A stretch of 64,000 nt of DNA. It comes from Cerasicoccus maritimus. Its GTDB lineage: Bacteria > Verrucomicrobiota > Verrucomicrobiia > Opitutales > Cerasicoccaceae. The stretch is from NCBI GenBank assembly GCA_031296935.1, contig JAVDPD010000005.1:1-64000 (forward strand), given 5' to 3'. Each line of letters starts with the position of its first letter. Position 1 is the first letter of the stretch. Both the position numbers and the translations under genes were made by a program. The notes beneath the pieces were generated by a model. That model had not been told where the DNA came from. It was given only the letters and a program-made list of their open reading frames with translations, and did not search any database. Of this stretch, positions 16,037 to 24,896 are shown one piece after another.

Positions 16037-17590
16037 TTATGTTTCCTGAGGCTGAGTGTTCATGTATGCGAAGTGTTTTAGAGTCATCGACGCATTTTTC
16101 TGGGCGGATAGGCAATAGGGTCCGATGAGTAAGCCACTGAATCCGCCAATAACTTCGGTTGAGAGTAGGCGGGAAATGCCGCGACCAATTTCGGTAAATA
16201 CCCCATCTTCTGTTGCGACATTGAAGATGAAGCTGCTGGAGTCGGCTGACCAAGGGTCGCCTTCTGCCGTCAGGACCACTTGGAAGTGGTAATTCTCCGA
16301 AAGCTCGATCGGAGTTTCAACTACAGTAACCATGTCTAGAATGCGTTTTGTAAAGCGCACAAAAGATTGATCATTACTCCTTCTGATTCCTAATGAATAA
16401 TATCCATCCTTATTCATGTAGACGCAGATTCCGCCCTCAGAATTAATGGATACAGAGCTTATGGTTAAACTACAGCGAATTGATCTTTCGGTGAGTCGTG
16501 TGCCAAGAAATCCGATGGGACCACTCGCTGATAGGCTAGTGGAAAGCGCCTTTAGTATGAATCCGACTCCAGGAGCAATTTCAGTGGCCTTTTGGTAGGT
16601 TGATGCAATTGTGACCCAGCGATGCCCTAGCTGAGTGCTACTAAAGTCGTCCATCCAATCTAAATCTGATCCGCCGCGCTGAGCGAGTGTCGATTCACTC
16701 ACAGGAGCTGCGTGGTTCACCACTGGCCAATCATTTTCCCATTTTACGGGTGCAATGAAGGTCTCTCGCCCACATATATGTACAGGTGGGTAGCCAATCG
16801 TGCGGACTCCCAGGAAGACCATCCACCAATTGCCCGCTTGGTCGCTGACCATATCTGCATGGCCGGTATTTTGAATCGGAGACTCTATGCCAGCATGGGT
16901 AAATATTGGGTTGTCAGGGCACGCAGTGAACGGTCCCCACGGTGAAGCTGAGCGCCCAATGGTTACTCGGTGGTTGGATTCGGTTCCTCCTTCGGCAGCG
17001 AGCAGGTACCAAAATTCGCCACGGAAGAAAATATGTGGTCCTTCGACTGCTTTGCCGCCAAATCCTGAGGATATATTCTTTCGCTCAGTTAACCCTTTGC
17101 CGCTCAGAGGGTCTATTTCGAATTGAATTAACCCCGGCTCTTCGCCTAGCTCGGCAGCGGCCGTGGCTTGAAATAAAGTTCGGCCATCCTTTAAAAATGT
17201 AAGTGAGGGATCGATGCCTCCCTGGTGGATGGGGTCGATCCAGATTGGCTCTGACCATTCGTCTGCGGGATTTTCAGTGGTTACTATGAAGTGCCCGCCA
17301 TTGTCTATGTTGGTCGTGATTAAATAGAAGCGTTTTCCATCGTGGCGAATCGTGGGCGCAAAGATTCCTCCAGTGATAAAGTTTTGAGCATGCTGAAAGG
17401 GTAACTGTGAGGGCCGCGATAAGATGTGTCTTAGGAACTTCCATTCTTGCAGGTTTTCGCTCTCATAAAGCGGTACACCCGGAAATTGACCAAAGCTGCT
17501 CGTTGCGAGGTAGAATTTGTTCCCAACACGGCATATCGTTGGATCTGGATGCATGCCGGTGAGGATTGGGTTTGAGGGAAGTGAAGGCAT
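16037..17590 (-). CDS. Glycoside hydrolase family 43 (xylosidase/arabinofuranosidase-like)
   Basis: Inverting five-bladed beta-propeller glycosidase of 517 residues. The start at 17590 puts NPILTGMHPDPTICRVGNKF, with the catalytic base Asp in HPDP, close to the N-terminus as usual. A longer frame runs to 17641. GGIDPSLTFLKDGRTLF carries the pKa-modulating Asp, and the acid Glu is probably in AVEGPHIFFRGEFWYLL. The C-terminal 190 residues form a beta-sandwich as in XynB-type enzymes. No signal peptide is seen, so action on imported oligosaccharides in the cytoplasm is likely. LacI follows on the same strand. Confidence 0.88.
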   Translation of the reverse strand: MPSLPSNPILTGMHPDPTICRVGNKFYLATSSFGQFPGVPLYESENLQEWKFLRHILSRPSQLPFQHAQNFITGGIFAPTIRHDGKRFYLITTNIDNGGHFIVTTENPADEWSEPIWIDPIHQGGIDPSLTFLKDGRTLFQATAAAELGEEPGLIQFEIDPLSGKGLTERKNISSGFGGKAVEGPHIFFRGEFWYLLAAEGGTESNHRVTIGRSASPWGPFTACPDNPIFTHAGIESPIQNTGHADMVSDQAGNWWMVFLGVRTIGYPPVHICGRETFIAPVKWENDWPVVNHAAPVSESTLAQRGGSDLDWMDDFSSTQLGHRWVTIASTYQKATEIAPGVGFILKALSTSLSASGPIGFLGTRLTERSIRCSLTISSVSINSEGGICVYMNKDGYYSLGIRRSNDQSFVRFTKRILDMVTVVETPIELSENYHFQVVLTAEGDPWSADSSSFIFNVATEDGVFTEIGRGISRLLSTEVIGGFSGLLIGPYCLSAQKNASMTLKHFAYMNTQPQET

Positions 17591-18002
17591 TTTCGCTACT
17601 GATTTTCTGTAAAATAGCCTCATATCCTCGGTTCGCCGCATCCTGCCGTCCAGTTGTTAAGGGAATATGTAGATCGGTTTTCTACTGGTGGCTTGGCTCA
17701 TGGATGTAGGCATTGGTGTCGCATTTGAGTAGGGGATAAAAAATATGAAATTTAATACTTGTGTCGGAATGAGAACATTCCCAATATGGTGGTGAAGTGA
17801 AATACTGGCGTGGCATGAAAGTCTACTGATTATTGTGCTCTTTAGTTCTTTCATTTCACTCAAACCCCCTAACCAAGTTCATAGATATCTGAGTAATCCT
17901 TTAGAGCACCAAGTTTGGAATGCGGAACAGCTTCAAGGCTGAGTATGAATACATTACCAAAACCTTGAACGATCTTTAACCCTAAAACTATATCCCAACA
18001 TC
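17591..18002. other. Divergent promoter region, GH43 and PEP-CTERM gene
   Basis: About 410 bp without a supported gene. It must hold the leftward GH43 promoter and the rightward promoter of the PEP-CTERM gene. A palindrome GGAATG-AGAA-CATTCC lies at 17766-17781 and is a likely operator for the adjacent LacI regulator. A 68-codon minus-strand frame here has no protein-like character. Confidence 0.45.
17766..17781. promoter_or_regulatory. Putative LacI operator, GGAATG-N4-CATTCC
   Basis: A 16-bp interrupted palindrome, followed by CC, shares half-sites with the site at 15965-15976. It lies about 176 bp upstream of the GH43 start. Confidence 0.42.
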
Positions 18003-18812
18003 ATGATACCTACAAAATCCTATATTGGAATCCTTGTTGCTTGCGCGACAATTAGCACGGCTGCTGAACTGCAAGCTCAGACTATCGTTTACCGTCAGAC
18101 TTTTGATTGGACTAGTACGTCCACGAACGCGAATGCCACTGCGGCTGGCTGGGAGTCTTACAACGGAGGGAACAGTAATTTAACACTTGGTGCTCAATTC
18201 GGCAATTCTTTGCAGGATTTTGCTAGTGCTCCAACGAGTCCTGAAGGGGAGCCAGTTAGCTACGGGGGAAACATCAATTCCTCAATTACAGCAACTTCCC
18301 CCTATGAAACCGGTGCAATTTTTATGTATGTGACGTCATCATCCGGTTCCCTCTATACTGCGGGTGCCGCTGAGCAAGCTGTATTCGGAGAAATCAGCCC
18401 CAATAATACATCATTTAGCTGGTACACCGAAAATAATAACCGCAATTTCCGGCTAGCAGTGCAGGTTGGCTCCGTCTGGTTGGTTACTGATTCGACTTTT
18501 GTTGGTGTTGATAATACGTGGACATATTTTTCATTGGACTTCGAGCAAGATACTTCGATGTGGCGAATCATGGATTTCACTGCTAACAGTGGGGATCCAA
18601 TCTCTATCTCGTCGCAGACTCTTGAGGAAGCATCCATCGCATTCCCAACAGGAAATATTACAAATTTCGGATTCTTTATTGAAGGTCCTGGAACTACAGC
18701 TGTAAAGATGGATTCGTTTACCGTAACGGTGCCCGAACCATCAACGGTAGCGTTGACTGCTGGTTTCTGTGTATTGGGCGCAGCGTTAATTCATCGTCGC
18801 CGGAAAAAGTAG
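18003..18812 (+). CDS. PEP-CTERM sorting-domain protein
   Basis: Exported protein of 269 residues with an N-terminal signal peptide (MIPTKSYIGILVACATIS, cleavage likely after ELQAQ). A beta-rich lectin-like body rich in Ser, Thr and Asn follows. The C-terminal sorting tag is VPEPSTVALTAGF, a hydrophobic stretch and a HRRRKK tail. Such tags are processed by exosortase EpsH/XrtA, which is not in this window. The body resembles a jelly-roll carbohydrate-binding fold only loosely. Next to GH43 and LacI it may act at the cell surface on glycan, but that is inference. A strong terminator follows. Confidence 0.9.
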   Translation: MIPTKSYIGILVACATISTAAELQAQTIVYRQTFDWTSTSTNANATAAGWESYNGGNSNLTLGAQFGNSLQDFASAPTSPEGEPVSYGGNINSSITATSPYETGAIFMYVTSSSGSLYTAGAAEQAVFGEISPNNTSFSWYTENNNRNFRLAVQVGSVWLVTDSTFVGVDNTWTYFSLDFEQDTSMWRIMDFTANSGDPISISSQTLEEASIAFPTGNITNFGFFIEGPGTTAVKMDSFTVTVPEPSTVALTAGFCVLGAALIHRRRKK

Positions 18813-18843
18813 TTTCTGCTGGAGAAAATGTATTTTATCTTAC

Positions 18844-18870
18844 GCCCCACCGATTTCGGTGGGGCTTTTT
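18844..18870 (+). terminator. Intrinsic terminator after PEP-CTERM gene
   Basis: A perfect 9-bp stem GCCCCACCG/CGGTGGGGC with an ATTT loop is followed by five T residues. Confidence 0.92.
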
Positions 18871-19328
18871 GCTACCATTTATAGAGCGTCTGCATCGCAT
18901 AAATTATTTAGGGCCAACTGCTTACTCCAAGTTGGTTGATTATGACGAGGATGTGCAGGCATTCATCAGGCAAGGTCGCGTGGTATCTCGTTGGAATACC
19001 TCAGGGCAAGCTACGCAGCAGCTTGAAATTCATTTTGGCCATAGCTTTAGGGATAGCATGAAGTTGCGGGGTCCAGTGCTTGCTCAACCCGGAAACTTCA
19101 TGTCAGCTCTGGATACAAAACTGTTGTTGCAGGCTTAAAAAGCAGCTGAGGTGCGTGGTAATGGGCTACTGCAAACTTGTGTCGCGTCTGGACGTTTAAA
19201 AGGACATCGCCCGCACAAGCTATGGCAGAGCAAGTGCGCTTGGAGCTACGGTTATGTAGCCCTCGACGTGGTCGATGGCGGACTGTTTCTTCCAAACGCC
19301 TACTGCCAATCTCGAATGCAGTTTCGGG
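18871..19328. other. Intergenic stretch, possible element debris
   Basis: No supported gene. An 89-codon plus-strand frame at 18869-19138 starts inside the terminator and runs through palindromic element copy C, so I do not accept it. The sequence may contain remnants of an inserted element, but no transposase motif can be identified. Confidence 0.35.
19049..19110. repeat. 62-bp palindromic element, copy C (diverged)
   Basis: Same arm-loop-arm layout as copies A and B, in the orientation of B. The left arm differs at 3 of 23, the loop at 2 of 16 and the right arm at 3 of 23 positions from copy B. It lies between the convergent PEP-CTERM gene and the membrane-protein gene at 19329. Confidence 0.82.
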
Positions 19329-19814
19329 CTAGATGACCTTTACTGAGCCGAGGCTGATACGGTCACTGGCGCCTGAGACAGTGAAGTCGCCATTTGCATT
19401 GTAGGATTTGCCGCCTGCGGTGAAACGCACTTTGATTTTAACCGTACGCAGGTCTTTTTCCATCCAGAATGCGTTTTCACTCTTGAAGTAGCCTATGGGC
19501 TCTGCGCTAATCGAAACAATTTTTATCTCACTCAGCGCGTCGAATTCGGCCTGTGAAGCCCCACTATTGGCGAGTTGGGTGAGCAACTGGCCCCTGAGCA
19601 TGAGCTTCAGACTGCTCTCGATTTGGGGTAAGTAATTTTCCTTGGTCAGCGTATCGAGACTGCCGCCTTTCAGGTTTGTGGTAATCGGGAGCTTGTGAAG
19701 CAACTCAGGCTTCACCAGATAAATGCCGCCGCCGATGAGCCCGATGACGACCAACACCACAATGGATGCAACCGGTGATAGTTTAACTTGAATTTCCTTT
19801 GAATTGTCGTCCAT
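19329..19814 (-). CDS. Single-pass membrane protein of unknown function
   Basis: I do not recognise the family. From ATG 19814 it has 161 residues: a short charged N-terminus (MDDNSKEIQVKLSP), one membrane helix (about 12-32, SIVVLVVIGLIGGGIYLV) and a soluble domain. The domain has mixed helix then a beta-rich C-terminal half with alternating hydrophobic strands (TVKIKVRFTAGG, YNANGDFTVSG). It is probably anchored in the inner membrane with the domain outside. A longer frame to 19877 is less likely because it adds a poor Cys-rich lead. It lies 83 bp downstream of the esterase gene on the same strand. Confidence 0.65.
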   Translation of the reverse strand: MDDNSKEIQVKLSPVASIVVLVVIGLIGGGIYLVKPELLHKLPITTNLKGGSLDTLTKENYLPQIESSLKLMLRGQLLTQLANSGASQAEFDALSEIKIVSISAEPIGYFKSENAFWMEKDLRTVKIKVRFTAGGKSYNANGDFTVSGASDRISLGSVKVI

Positions 19815-19897
19815 GCAGCAGCCTTTCGCAGTGGTTAAGAGTGTAAATAGATAAACACACTTAAGCGGCGGTGGCAATATTGCATGTCTGCTGGCCT

Positions 19898-20731
19898 TTA
19901 CAACCTATTCTGAAGCCAGCTCAGTAAGGCAGGGCCCCAGGGGTGGCTCTGCTCTAGGCCGATGCCATGTGGGCCTTTTTCGTAGATGTGCAGCTCAGCC
20001 GGGACGTTGTGGCGGAGCAGGGCCTGATAGAACGCGATGCTGTGTTCTGGCACGACCACGGGGTCTTCACTGGTGTGCATCAGGAAACAAGGCGGTGTGC
20101 TCTCGCAGACGTGTCGCTCTGGCGAAAGCTTTTCAATGAGCGCCATATCGTCAGCTTTATCACCAAGTAAATTTTGGCGCGAACCGAGGTGGGCATAGGG
20201 CTCGAAAATGGACACCACGGCGTAGATCGGTGCGGCGAAATCAGGGCGGCAGTCGAGTTGGTCAATTGCATCGCCTTTGAGACCTTCGGTAATGGCGGGC
20301 AGCGTGGCAGCGCAGGCGGTCAGGTGGCCGCCGGCGGAGAAGCCGAGGATGCCGACTTGCGACGGGTTCACGCACCAGTCACTGGCGTGGTGGCGCACGA
20401 GGCGGATGGCGCGCTGGGCGTCGAGCAGTGGAACGGGGTGCGTGTACGGCGCGTAGCGGTATTCTAAAACGGCCGCCAGAATGCCGTTGCTGCTCAAGAA
20501 GCGCGCGACGCGATGGCCTTCTTTTGCGATAGAGAGCATGCAATAGCCGCCGCCGGGGCAGACGACTATGGCTTGGCCAGTGCGATGCTCTTCGCTAGGC
20601 AGGTAAACCGTGAGCCGAGGCAGTCCGGGGAGGGCATCGCCCGCGAAGGGAGCGCCATCTTCCCAGAGTGGGATGGAGACCGGGAGGCCAGTTTGTAATG
20701 TGTCGCTGAGGCTACTGGGGAGCGAATTCAT
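19898..20731 (-). CDS. Alpha/beta hydrolase, acetyl-xylan esterase-like
   Basis: Esterase/lipase-fold protein of 277 residues from ATG 20731; an alternative start lies at 20761. The oxyanion-hole segment is VVCPGGGYCML. The nucleophile Ser is in GFSAGGHL, the acid Asp in HTSEDPVVVPEHS and the His in KGPHGIGL, giving a full triad. The layout matches BD-FAE/Axe-type esterases that deacylate plant polysaccharide, although substrate is unproven. There is no clear signal peptide. It overlaps the end of the bisphosphate nucleotidase gene by about 20 bp, suggesting co-transcription. Confidence 0.85.
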   Translation of the reverse strand: MNSLPSSLSDTLQTGLPVSIPLWEDGAPFAGDALPGLPRLTVYLPSEEHRTGQAIVVCPGGGYCMLSIAKEGHRVARFLSSNGILAAVLEYRYAPYTHPVPLLDAQRAIRLVRHHASDWCVNPSQVGILGFSAGGHLTACAATLPAITEGLKGDAIDQLDCRPDFAAPIYAVVSIFEPYAHLGSRQNLLGDKADDMALIEKLSPERHVCESTPPCFLMHTSEDPVVVPEHSIAFYQALLRHNVPAELHIYEKGPHGIGLEQSHPWGPALLSWLQNRL

Positions 20732-21713
20732 CCTTGGTTTCTGCGATGGCTTGGATAACAAAATCGTGGACGTGCAAATTGGTGGCCACGACTCCTTGGT
20801 TCAGGCTGAGCGTTTGGCCCTGGCCGAAGTCAAGTGGCTGGCCGTGGATGTCGGTCACCTTGCCACCAGCTTCCTGCACGGCGAGCATACCCGCCGCGTG
20901 GTCCCAAATCTTCTCTTGATAGCCTGGGCGAGTGGGCAGGCGCAGGTAAACGGATGCATCACCCCGCGCAACTGCGGCGTACTTGCATTGGCTGTCCATG
21001 CGGACCGATTCCGTGGTCACTCCGAGCTTTTCCGCAATGGCGGCAGCCCAATCGTGCTTGGAGTGGCCGCTTTCGACGGACTCACAAATCTTGGCCAGGG
21101 CAGGGTTGAAATTATCGTCCACCACAGCGCCGGAAATCATCTTACCAGTCATGTCGTAAATTTCGGCACCGTGGCCCTTTTGGGCAACGAGTAGGCAGCC
21201 GATCGGGCCGGTGGGCAAGTCGAGCATGTGGGGCAGCGCGGGGCAGCCGAGCACGCTAAAGACGACTTCGCCGTCTTCGATTAGCGCCAGCGCGACTGCG
21301 TACTGATCTTTGCGGAGGAAGCCCTTGGTGCCGTCGATGGGATCGAGCGTCCAGAACCGTCCGTCCTTGCCACCGTAGTTGCCGCGGTCAATGGCTTCGA
21401 TAACGCTTGTTTCGTTGGCGCTTGGGTCGATCACCTGAACTTCGGCCACGACCTTGTTGCGCAGCTCGGTCTGGGCGTCGCCTGAGAGTTCAGCGGCGTC
21501 TTCTTCGGCAACGATTGGGTCAGACGGGAAGCTCTTGGCGAGCGCGGCGAGGATTACGGCTTGCGAGCCGTAGTCCGCAATGGTGACCGGGGAGCGATCT
21601 TCCTTTTGGGCGGAGTCGCCAGCGCCTAGTTTTTGGCGCACATTTTCACAAAGCTTACTGGCGGCGATAACGGCCTCAATGGCGACCGCCTTTTCTTCAT
21701 TCCAAGTTTTCAT
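20712..21713 (-). CDS. 3'(2'),5'-bisphosphate nucleotidase (HAL2/CysQ-like)
   Basis: Inositol monophosphatase superfamily enzyme of 333 residues that probably converts PAP or PAPS to AMP or APS. The metal-binding signature is WTLDPIDGTKGFLR (Asp-Pro-Ile-Asp-Gly-Thr) with the upstream Glu-Glu pair in IVAEEDAAEL. The C-terminal site is KIWDHAAGMLAV. DRSPVTIADYGSQ matches the N-terminal Asp-containing motif. Length and the GFLR extension favour the yeast/plant HAL2-like branch over SuhB. It begins a two-gene unit with the esterase. Confidence 0.88.
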   Translation of the reverse strand: MKTWNEEKAVAIEAVIAASKLCENVRQKLGAGDSAQKEDRSPVTIADYGSQAVILAALAKSFPSDPIVAEEDAAELSGDAQTELRNKVVAEVQVIDPSANETSVIEAIDRGNYGGKDGRFWTLDPIDGTKGFLRKDQYAVALALIEDGEVVFSVLGCPALPHMLDLPTGPIGCLLVAQKGHGAEIYDMTGKMISGAVVDDNFNPALAKICESVESGHSKHDWAAAIAEKLGVTTESVRMDSQCKYAAVARGDASVYLRLPTRPGYQEKIWDHAAGMLAVQEAGGKVTDIHGQPLDFGQGQTLSLNQGVVATNLHVHDFVIQAIAETKDEFAPQ

Positions 21714-21780
21714 AGCAGGTTTCTAAACGAATCAACCTATCTGCAATATCAACTGGTGGAAACCCTAAACGTTAAAGAAT

Positions 21781-23295
21781 TTACTTCGCCGTTTCCACGA
21801 AGCGTGATTCCCGGATGACGGTCACCTTGATCGTGCCCGGATACTGTAGCTCGTCTTCGATGCGGCGACGAATGCTGCGGGCGAGGCGGCGTGCCTCCTG
21901 GTCATCCATGTGGTCGGGCTCCACGATCACGCGGATTTCCTTGCCTGCTTGCACCGCATAGGCCTCATAGACGCCGTCCATTTCGCGTGCGATGTCTTCC
22001 AGGCTGCGGACGCGCTGAAGATAGCCTTCGAGGGCGTTGGCGCGGGCGCCGGGGCGGCTGGCGGAAAGGGCGTCAGCCACGCGAAGGAGGCCGGCGTAAA
22101 CACTGGTGGGAGCGACTTCGTCGTGCGAGGCGGCCACGGCGTTGACGACGCGTTCGTCCTCACCATAGCGCTTGAGGAGCATCGCGGCGCTGGAGGCGTG
22201 GCTGCCTTCGTAGTCGTGGTCGATGGCCTTGCCGAGGTCGTGAAAGAGGCCGCAGCGCTTGGCGAGGTCGGGATCGAGCCCTAGTTCGGACGCCAGCAGG
22301 GAGCAGAAATACGCCACTTCGATGGAGTGCTCCAGCGTGTTTTGGTTGTTCGAAAGTCGATAGTGGAGCTTGCCCAGCAGGGAGACGATTTCCGGATGCA
22401 CGCCGTGCAAACGCAGTTTGAGCAGCGAACGTTCGCCCAGCTCGATAACGCTGTCTTTGAGCTCGTCTCGAACCTGGGTGACGGTGTCTTCGATGGAAAC
22501 CGGGTGGATGCGGCCGTCTTTGATCAGTCTCTCCAGCGCAATGCGGGCAATCTCGCGGCGGACCGGGTCGAACGACGAAACGAGCAGCGTGCCGGGCGTT
22601 TCATCAATCATCAATGTGACGCCGGTGCAGGATTCGATGGCGCGGATGTTGCGGCCTTCGCGGCCGATCAGGCGGCCCTTCATGTCCTCATTGGGCAGGT
22701 CGACGAGGGTGGCGCTGATCTCATTGGGCGGGGTCGCCGTGATGCGCTGCATGACGTCGATCAAAATGCGCTGTGCTTCGGCGCGGTAAGCCTGCTCGCT
22801 CTCCAGTATAACCTCGCGCTTGATCTCCTTGGCGACTTCGTCATCGCTGTTGCGAATTTCTTCACGCCAGGCTTCGAGAGCATCTTCTTTGGGCATGCCG
22901 GTCAGCTTGCGGAGGCGGTATCGGTAGGCATCGCGGTAACGTTTGACGCGGCGCATTTCTTCGGCAAGTCGCTTGCTGGAGGCGACTTGTCGGTCTTCCC
23001 GGTTGATGACTTGCGTCTCTTTTTCGAGGGAGGCGGTTTCACGCTGGCGAATAATTTCTTCGCGCTCGTCTATCTCGGTTTCGAGCTCCTTGCGGCGCTT
23101 TTGCTGCTCTTCAAGGAGTTCAAGCTTAGTCAGGCGTGTGGATTCGTCAGCGGAGCGTTGGGCCTGCTCGACCTCTTCTTTGCGGCGGGCGATTTCACGC
23201 GTGATTTTGCTACTGAATACCGCCCAAACGCAGGCAGCCGAAACGAGCGCTCCAATCAGGAACGCGATTAATATCTGCCAGGAAAATTCAAACAT
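21781..23295 (-). CDS. rny: Ribonuclease Y
   Basis: Membrane-anchored endoribonuclease that starts mRNA decay, 504 residues. An N-terminal helix (about 5-27) is followed by a long charged coiled coil (about 35-170). The KH domain contains GRLIGREGRNIRAIESCTGV (about 210-230). The HD domain has the metal site HDLGKAIDHD and SHDEVAP further on. Domain order and length match canonical RNase Y. The gene stands alone on the minus strand, with an inverted repeat between its start and carA. Confidence 0.96.
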   Translation of the reverse strand: MFEFSWQILIAFLIGALVSAACVWAVFSSKITREIARRKEEVEQAQRSADESTRLTKLELLEEQQKRRKELETEIDEREEIIRQRETASLEKETQVINREDRQVASSKRLAEEMRRVKRYRDAYRYRLRKLTGMPKEDALEAWREEIRNSDDEVAKEIKREVILESEQAYRAEAQRILIDVMQRITATPPNEISATLVDLPNEDMKGRLIGREGRNIRAIESCTGVTLMIDETPGTLLVSSFDPVRREIARIALERLIKDGRIHPVSIEDTVTQVRDELKDSVIELGERSLLKLRLHGVHPEIVSLLGKLHYRLSNNQNTLEHSIEVAYFCSLLASELGLDPDLAKRCGLFHDLGKAIDHDYEGSHASSAAMLLKRYGEDERVVNAVAASHDEVAPTSVYAGLLRVADALSASRPGARANALEGYLQRVRSLEDIAREMDGVYEAYAVQAGKEIRVIVEPDHMDDQEARRLARSIRRRIEDELQYPGTIKVTVIRESRFVETAK

Positions 23296-23467
23296 GCGGG
23301 CTTGCTAACAAACCTGCGGGGATGGGACGTGCAACGGGGTGACGTCGAATTTGTGACATTATTTTATCAATAGCAAGCAAGATTCCTGTAGAACCCTTTT
23401 TATGATGAATTAGACTCATGAATGGAGTCGATTAATGGATCGGCAGGGACGGGAGTTGCTCATTAAA

Positions 23468-23525
23468 CACGAAGGGCACGGAGGCATGGAGTCATAAATT
23501 ACTCCTTATCTCCGTGCCCTTCGTG
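23468..23525. repeat. Inverted repeat, CACGAAGGGCACGGAG type
   Basis: Perfect 16-bp arms (23468-23483 and 23510-23525) enclose a smaller GGAGT/ACTCC hairpin. It lies between carA and rny on the minus strand. It is related in motif to elements at 25834-25977 and 30701-30764. Confidence 0.85.
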
Positions 23526-23546
23526 GCAAAAAGTTTGCCTGGAGGT

Positions 23547-24704
23547 TTAGCCCTTTACCTTGGCAACCAGCTTGTAGAAGTCAGCAAAGAGCGGGTCGGC
23601 ATCGTTCGGACCTGGGGCTGCTTCCGGGTGATATTGCACGCTGAACACGGGCAGATCTTTGTGGCGAAGGCCTTCGACGGTGTCGTCGTTCAGGTTGATT
23701 TCCGTCACGACCGCGCCACGGGCTTCCAGGTCTTCGCGCTTGGCGGCAAAGCCGTGGTTTTGCGCGGTGATGGCGACAGCACCCGTTTCGAGATTCTTAA
23801 CCGGCTGATTGCCGCCACGGTGACCAAATTTCAGCTTGTAGGTCGGCGCGCCTAGGGCGTGTGTGATGACCTGATGGCCGAAGCAGATGCCAAAGGTCGG
23901 GTAGTCTTCCATGACCTTGGCGACGGTTTCATGCGCGTAGGTAACGGCGGCCGGGTCACCCGGGCCATTGCTGAGGAAGAGGCCGTCCGGGTTGAGCTCG
24001 CGGATTTGCTCCGGGCTGGCGTCGGCGGGCAGTACCCAAACGTCGAAGCCGTGCATGCGGAGTTTGCGGAAAATCGAGCGCTTGGCGCCGAAGTCGATTG
24101 CGGCGACCTTGTATACCTTCTCCTGGCTTGGGTCCGGGTAGAGCGTGGTGCCGGGCACGGTGAACGGCTTGCGGTCAGTGTTGGGCTCAAACTGGTAGGC
24201 TTCCTTGGAGGTCACGGCCTTAACGTAGTCCACGCCAACTAGGCCGCTCCACTCGCGGGCGCGCTCGATAGCTTCGCAGTCGGTGAGGCCCTCGGTGGAG
24301 AGGCAGGCGTTCATAGCACCGGCCACGCGGAGGCGCTTGGTGATTGCACGGGTATCCACGCCGGACAGGCCGGGGATGTTGTGGCGCGTCAGGTAGTCCG
24401 GCAGGGACTCCACGCTGCGCCAGTTGCTGACCACCGGGCTCAGGTCGCGCACGACGAAACCGGAGGCCTTCGGGCCGTCAGATTCTTCGTCGTCCGGGCA
24501 GATGCCATAGTTGCCGATTTGCACGGCCGTCATGGTGACGATTTGCGCGAAGTAGGAGGGATCCGTGAGGATTTCCTGATAGCCGGTCATCGACGTGTTA
24601 AACACGGCTTCGCCCACAACAGTGCGGGCGGCTCCAAAGGCTTTGCCGCGGAAGACGGATCCATCTTCCAAGGCGAGAACTGCGGGCTTCGGGTCACTTG
24701 ACAT
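23547..24704 (-). CDS. carA: Carbamoyl-phosphate synthase small subunit
   Basis: Glutamine amidotransferase subunit that supplies ammonia for carbamoyl phosphate in pyrimidine and arginine synthesis, 385 residues from ATG 24704. The N-terminal domain begins PAVLALEDGSVFRGKAFG, then FNTSMTGYQEILTDPSY. The class I amidotransferase domain has the nucleophile Cys in TFGICFGHQ and the His-Glu pair in SVQYHPEAAPGP. A longer frame to 24743 has no family support. carB is not in the window. The divergent psd gene starts at 24897, giving a shared promoter region of about 190 bp. Confidence 0.96.
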   Translation of the reverse strand: MSSDPKPAVLALEDGSVFRGKAFGAARTVVGEAVFNTSMTGYQEILTDPSYFAQIVTMTAVQIGNYGICPDDEESDGPKASGFVVRDLSPVVSNWRSVESLPDYLTRHNIPGLSGVDTRAITKRLRVAGAMNACLSTEGLTDCEAIERAREWSGLVGVDYVKAVTSKEAYQFEPNTDRKPFTVPGTTLYPDPSQEKVYKVAAIDFGAKRSIFRKLRMHGFDVWVLPADASPEQIRELNPDGLFLSNGPGDPAAVTYAHETVAKVMEDYPTFGICFGHQVITHALGAPTYKLKFGHRGGNQPVKNLETGAVAITAQNHGFAAKREDLEARGAVVTEINLNDDTVEGLRHKDLPVFSVQYHPEAAPGPNDADPLFADFYKLVAKVKG

Positions 24705-24896
24705 TAACCGGCAGACAAAAGACCTCACCCGCCACCCCGGCAAGCGGAAAAACGGATTTTTTGCACCTGCGGTCAGATTTTACATTCTCGGCGTAATATC
24801 CCTGATTGCGACGCGGTCTTGCAGCACGGAACATTGGTTGACCGATCGTGGTTGATTTCCGTCTGCCGAGCCCGTAGCCATACTGGTTTGCGCGAC

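Noticed and set aside
17657..17863. 68-codon minus-strand frame
   Set aside because: It lies in the GH43 promoter region and covers the operator-like palindrome; no family features.
18869..19138. 89-codon plus-strand frame
   Set aside because: It starts inside the terminator and reads through palindromic element copy C.
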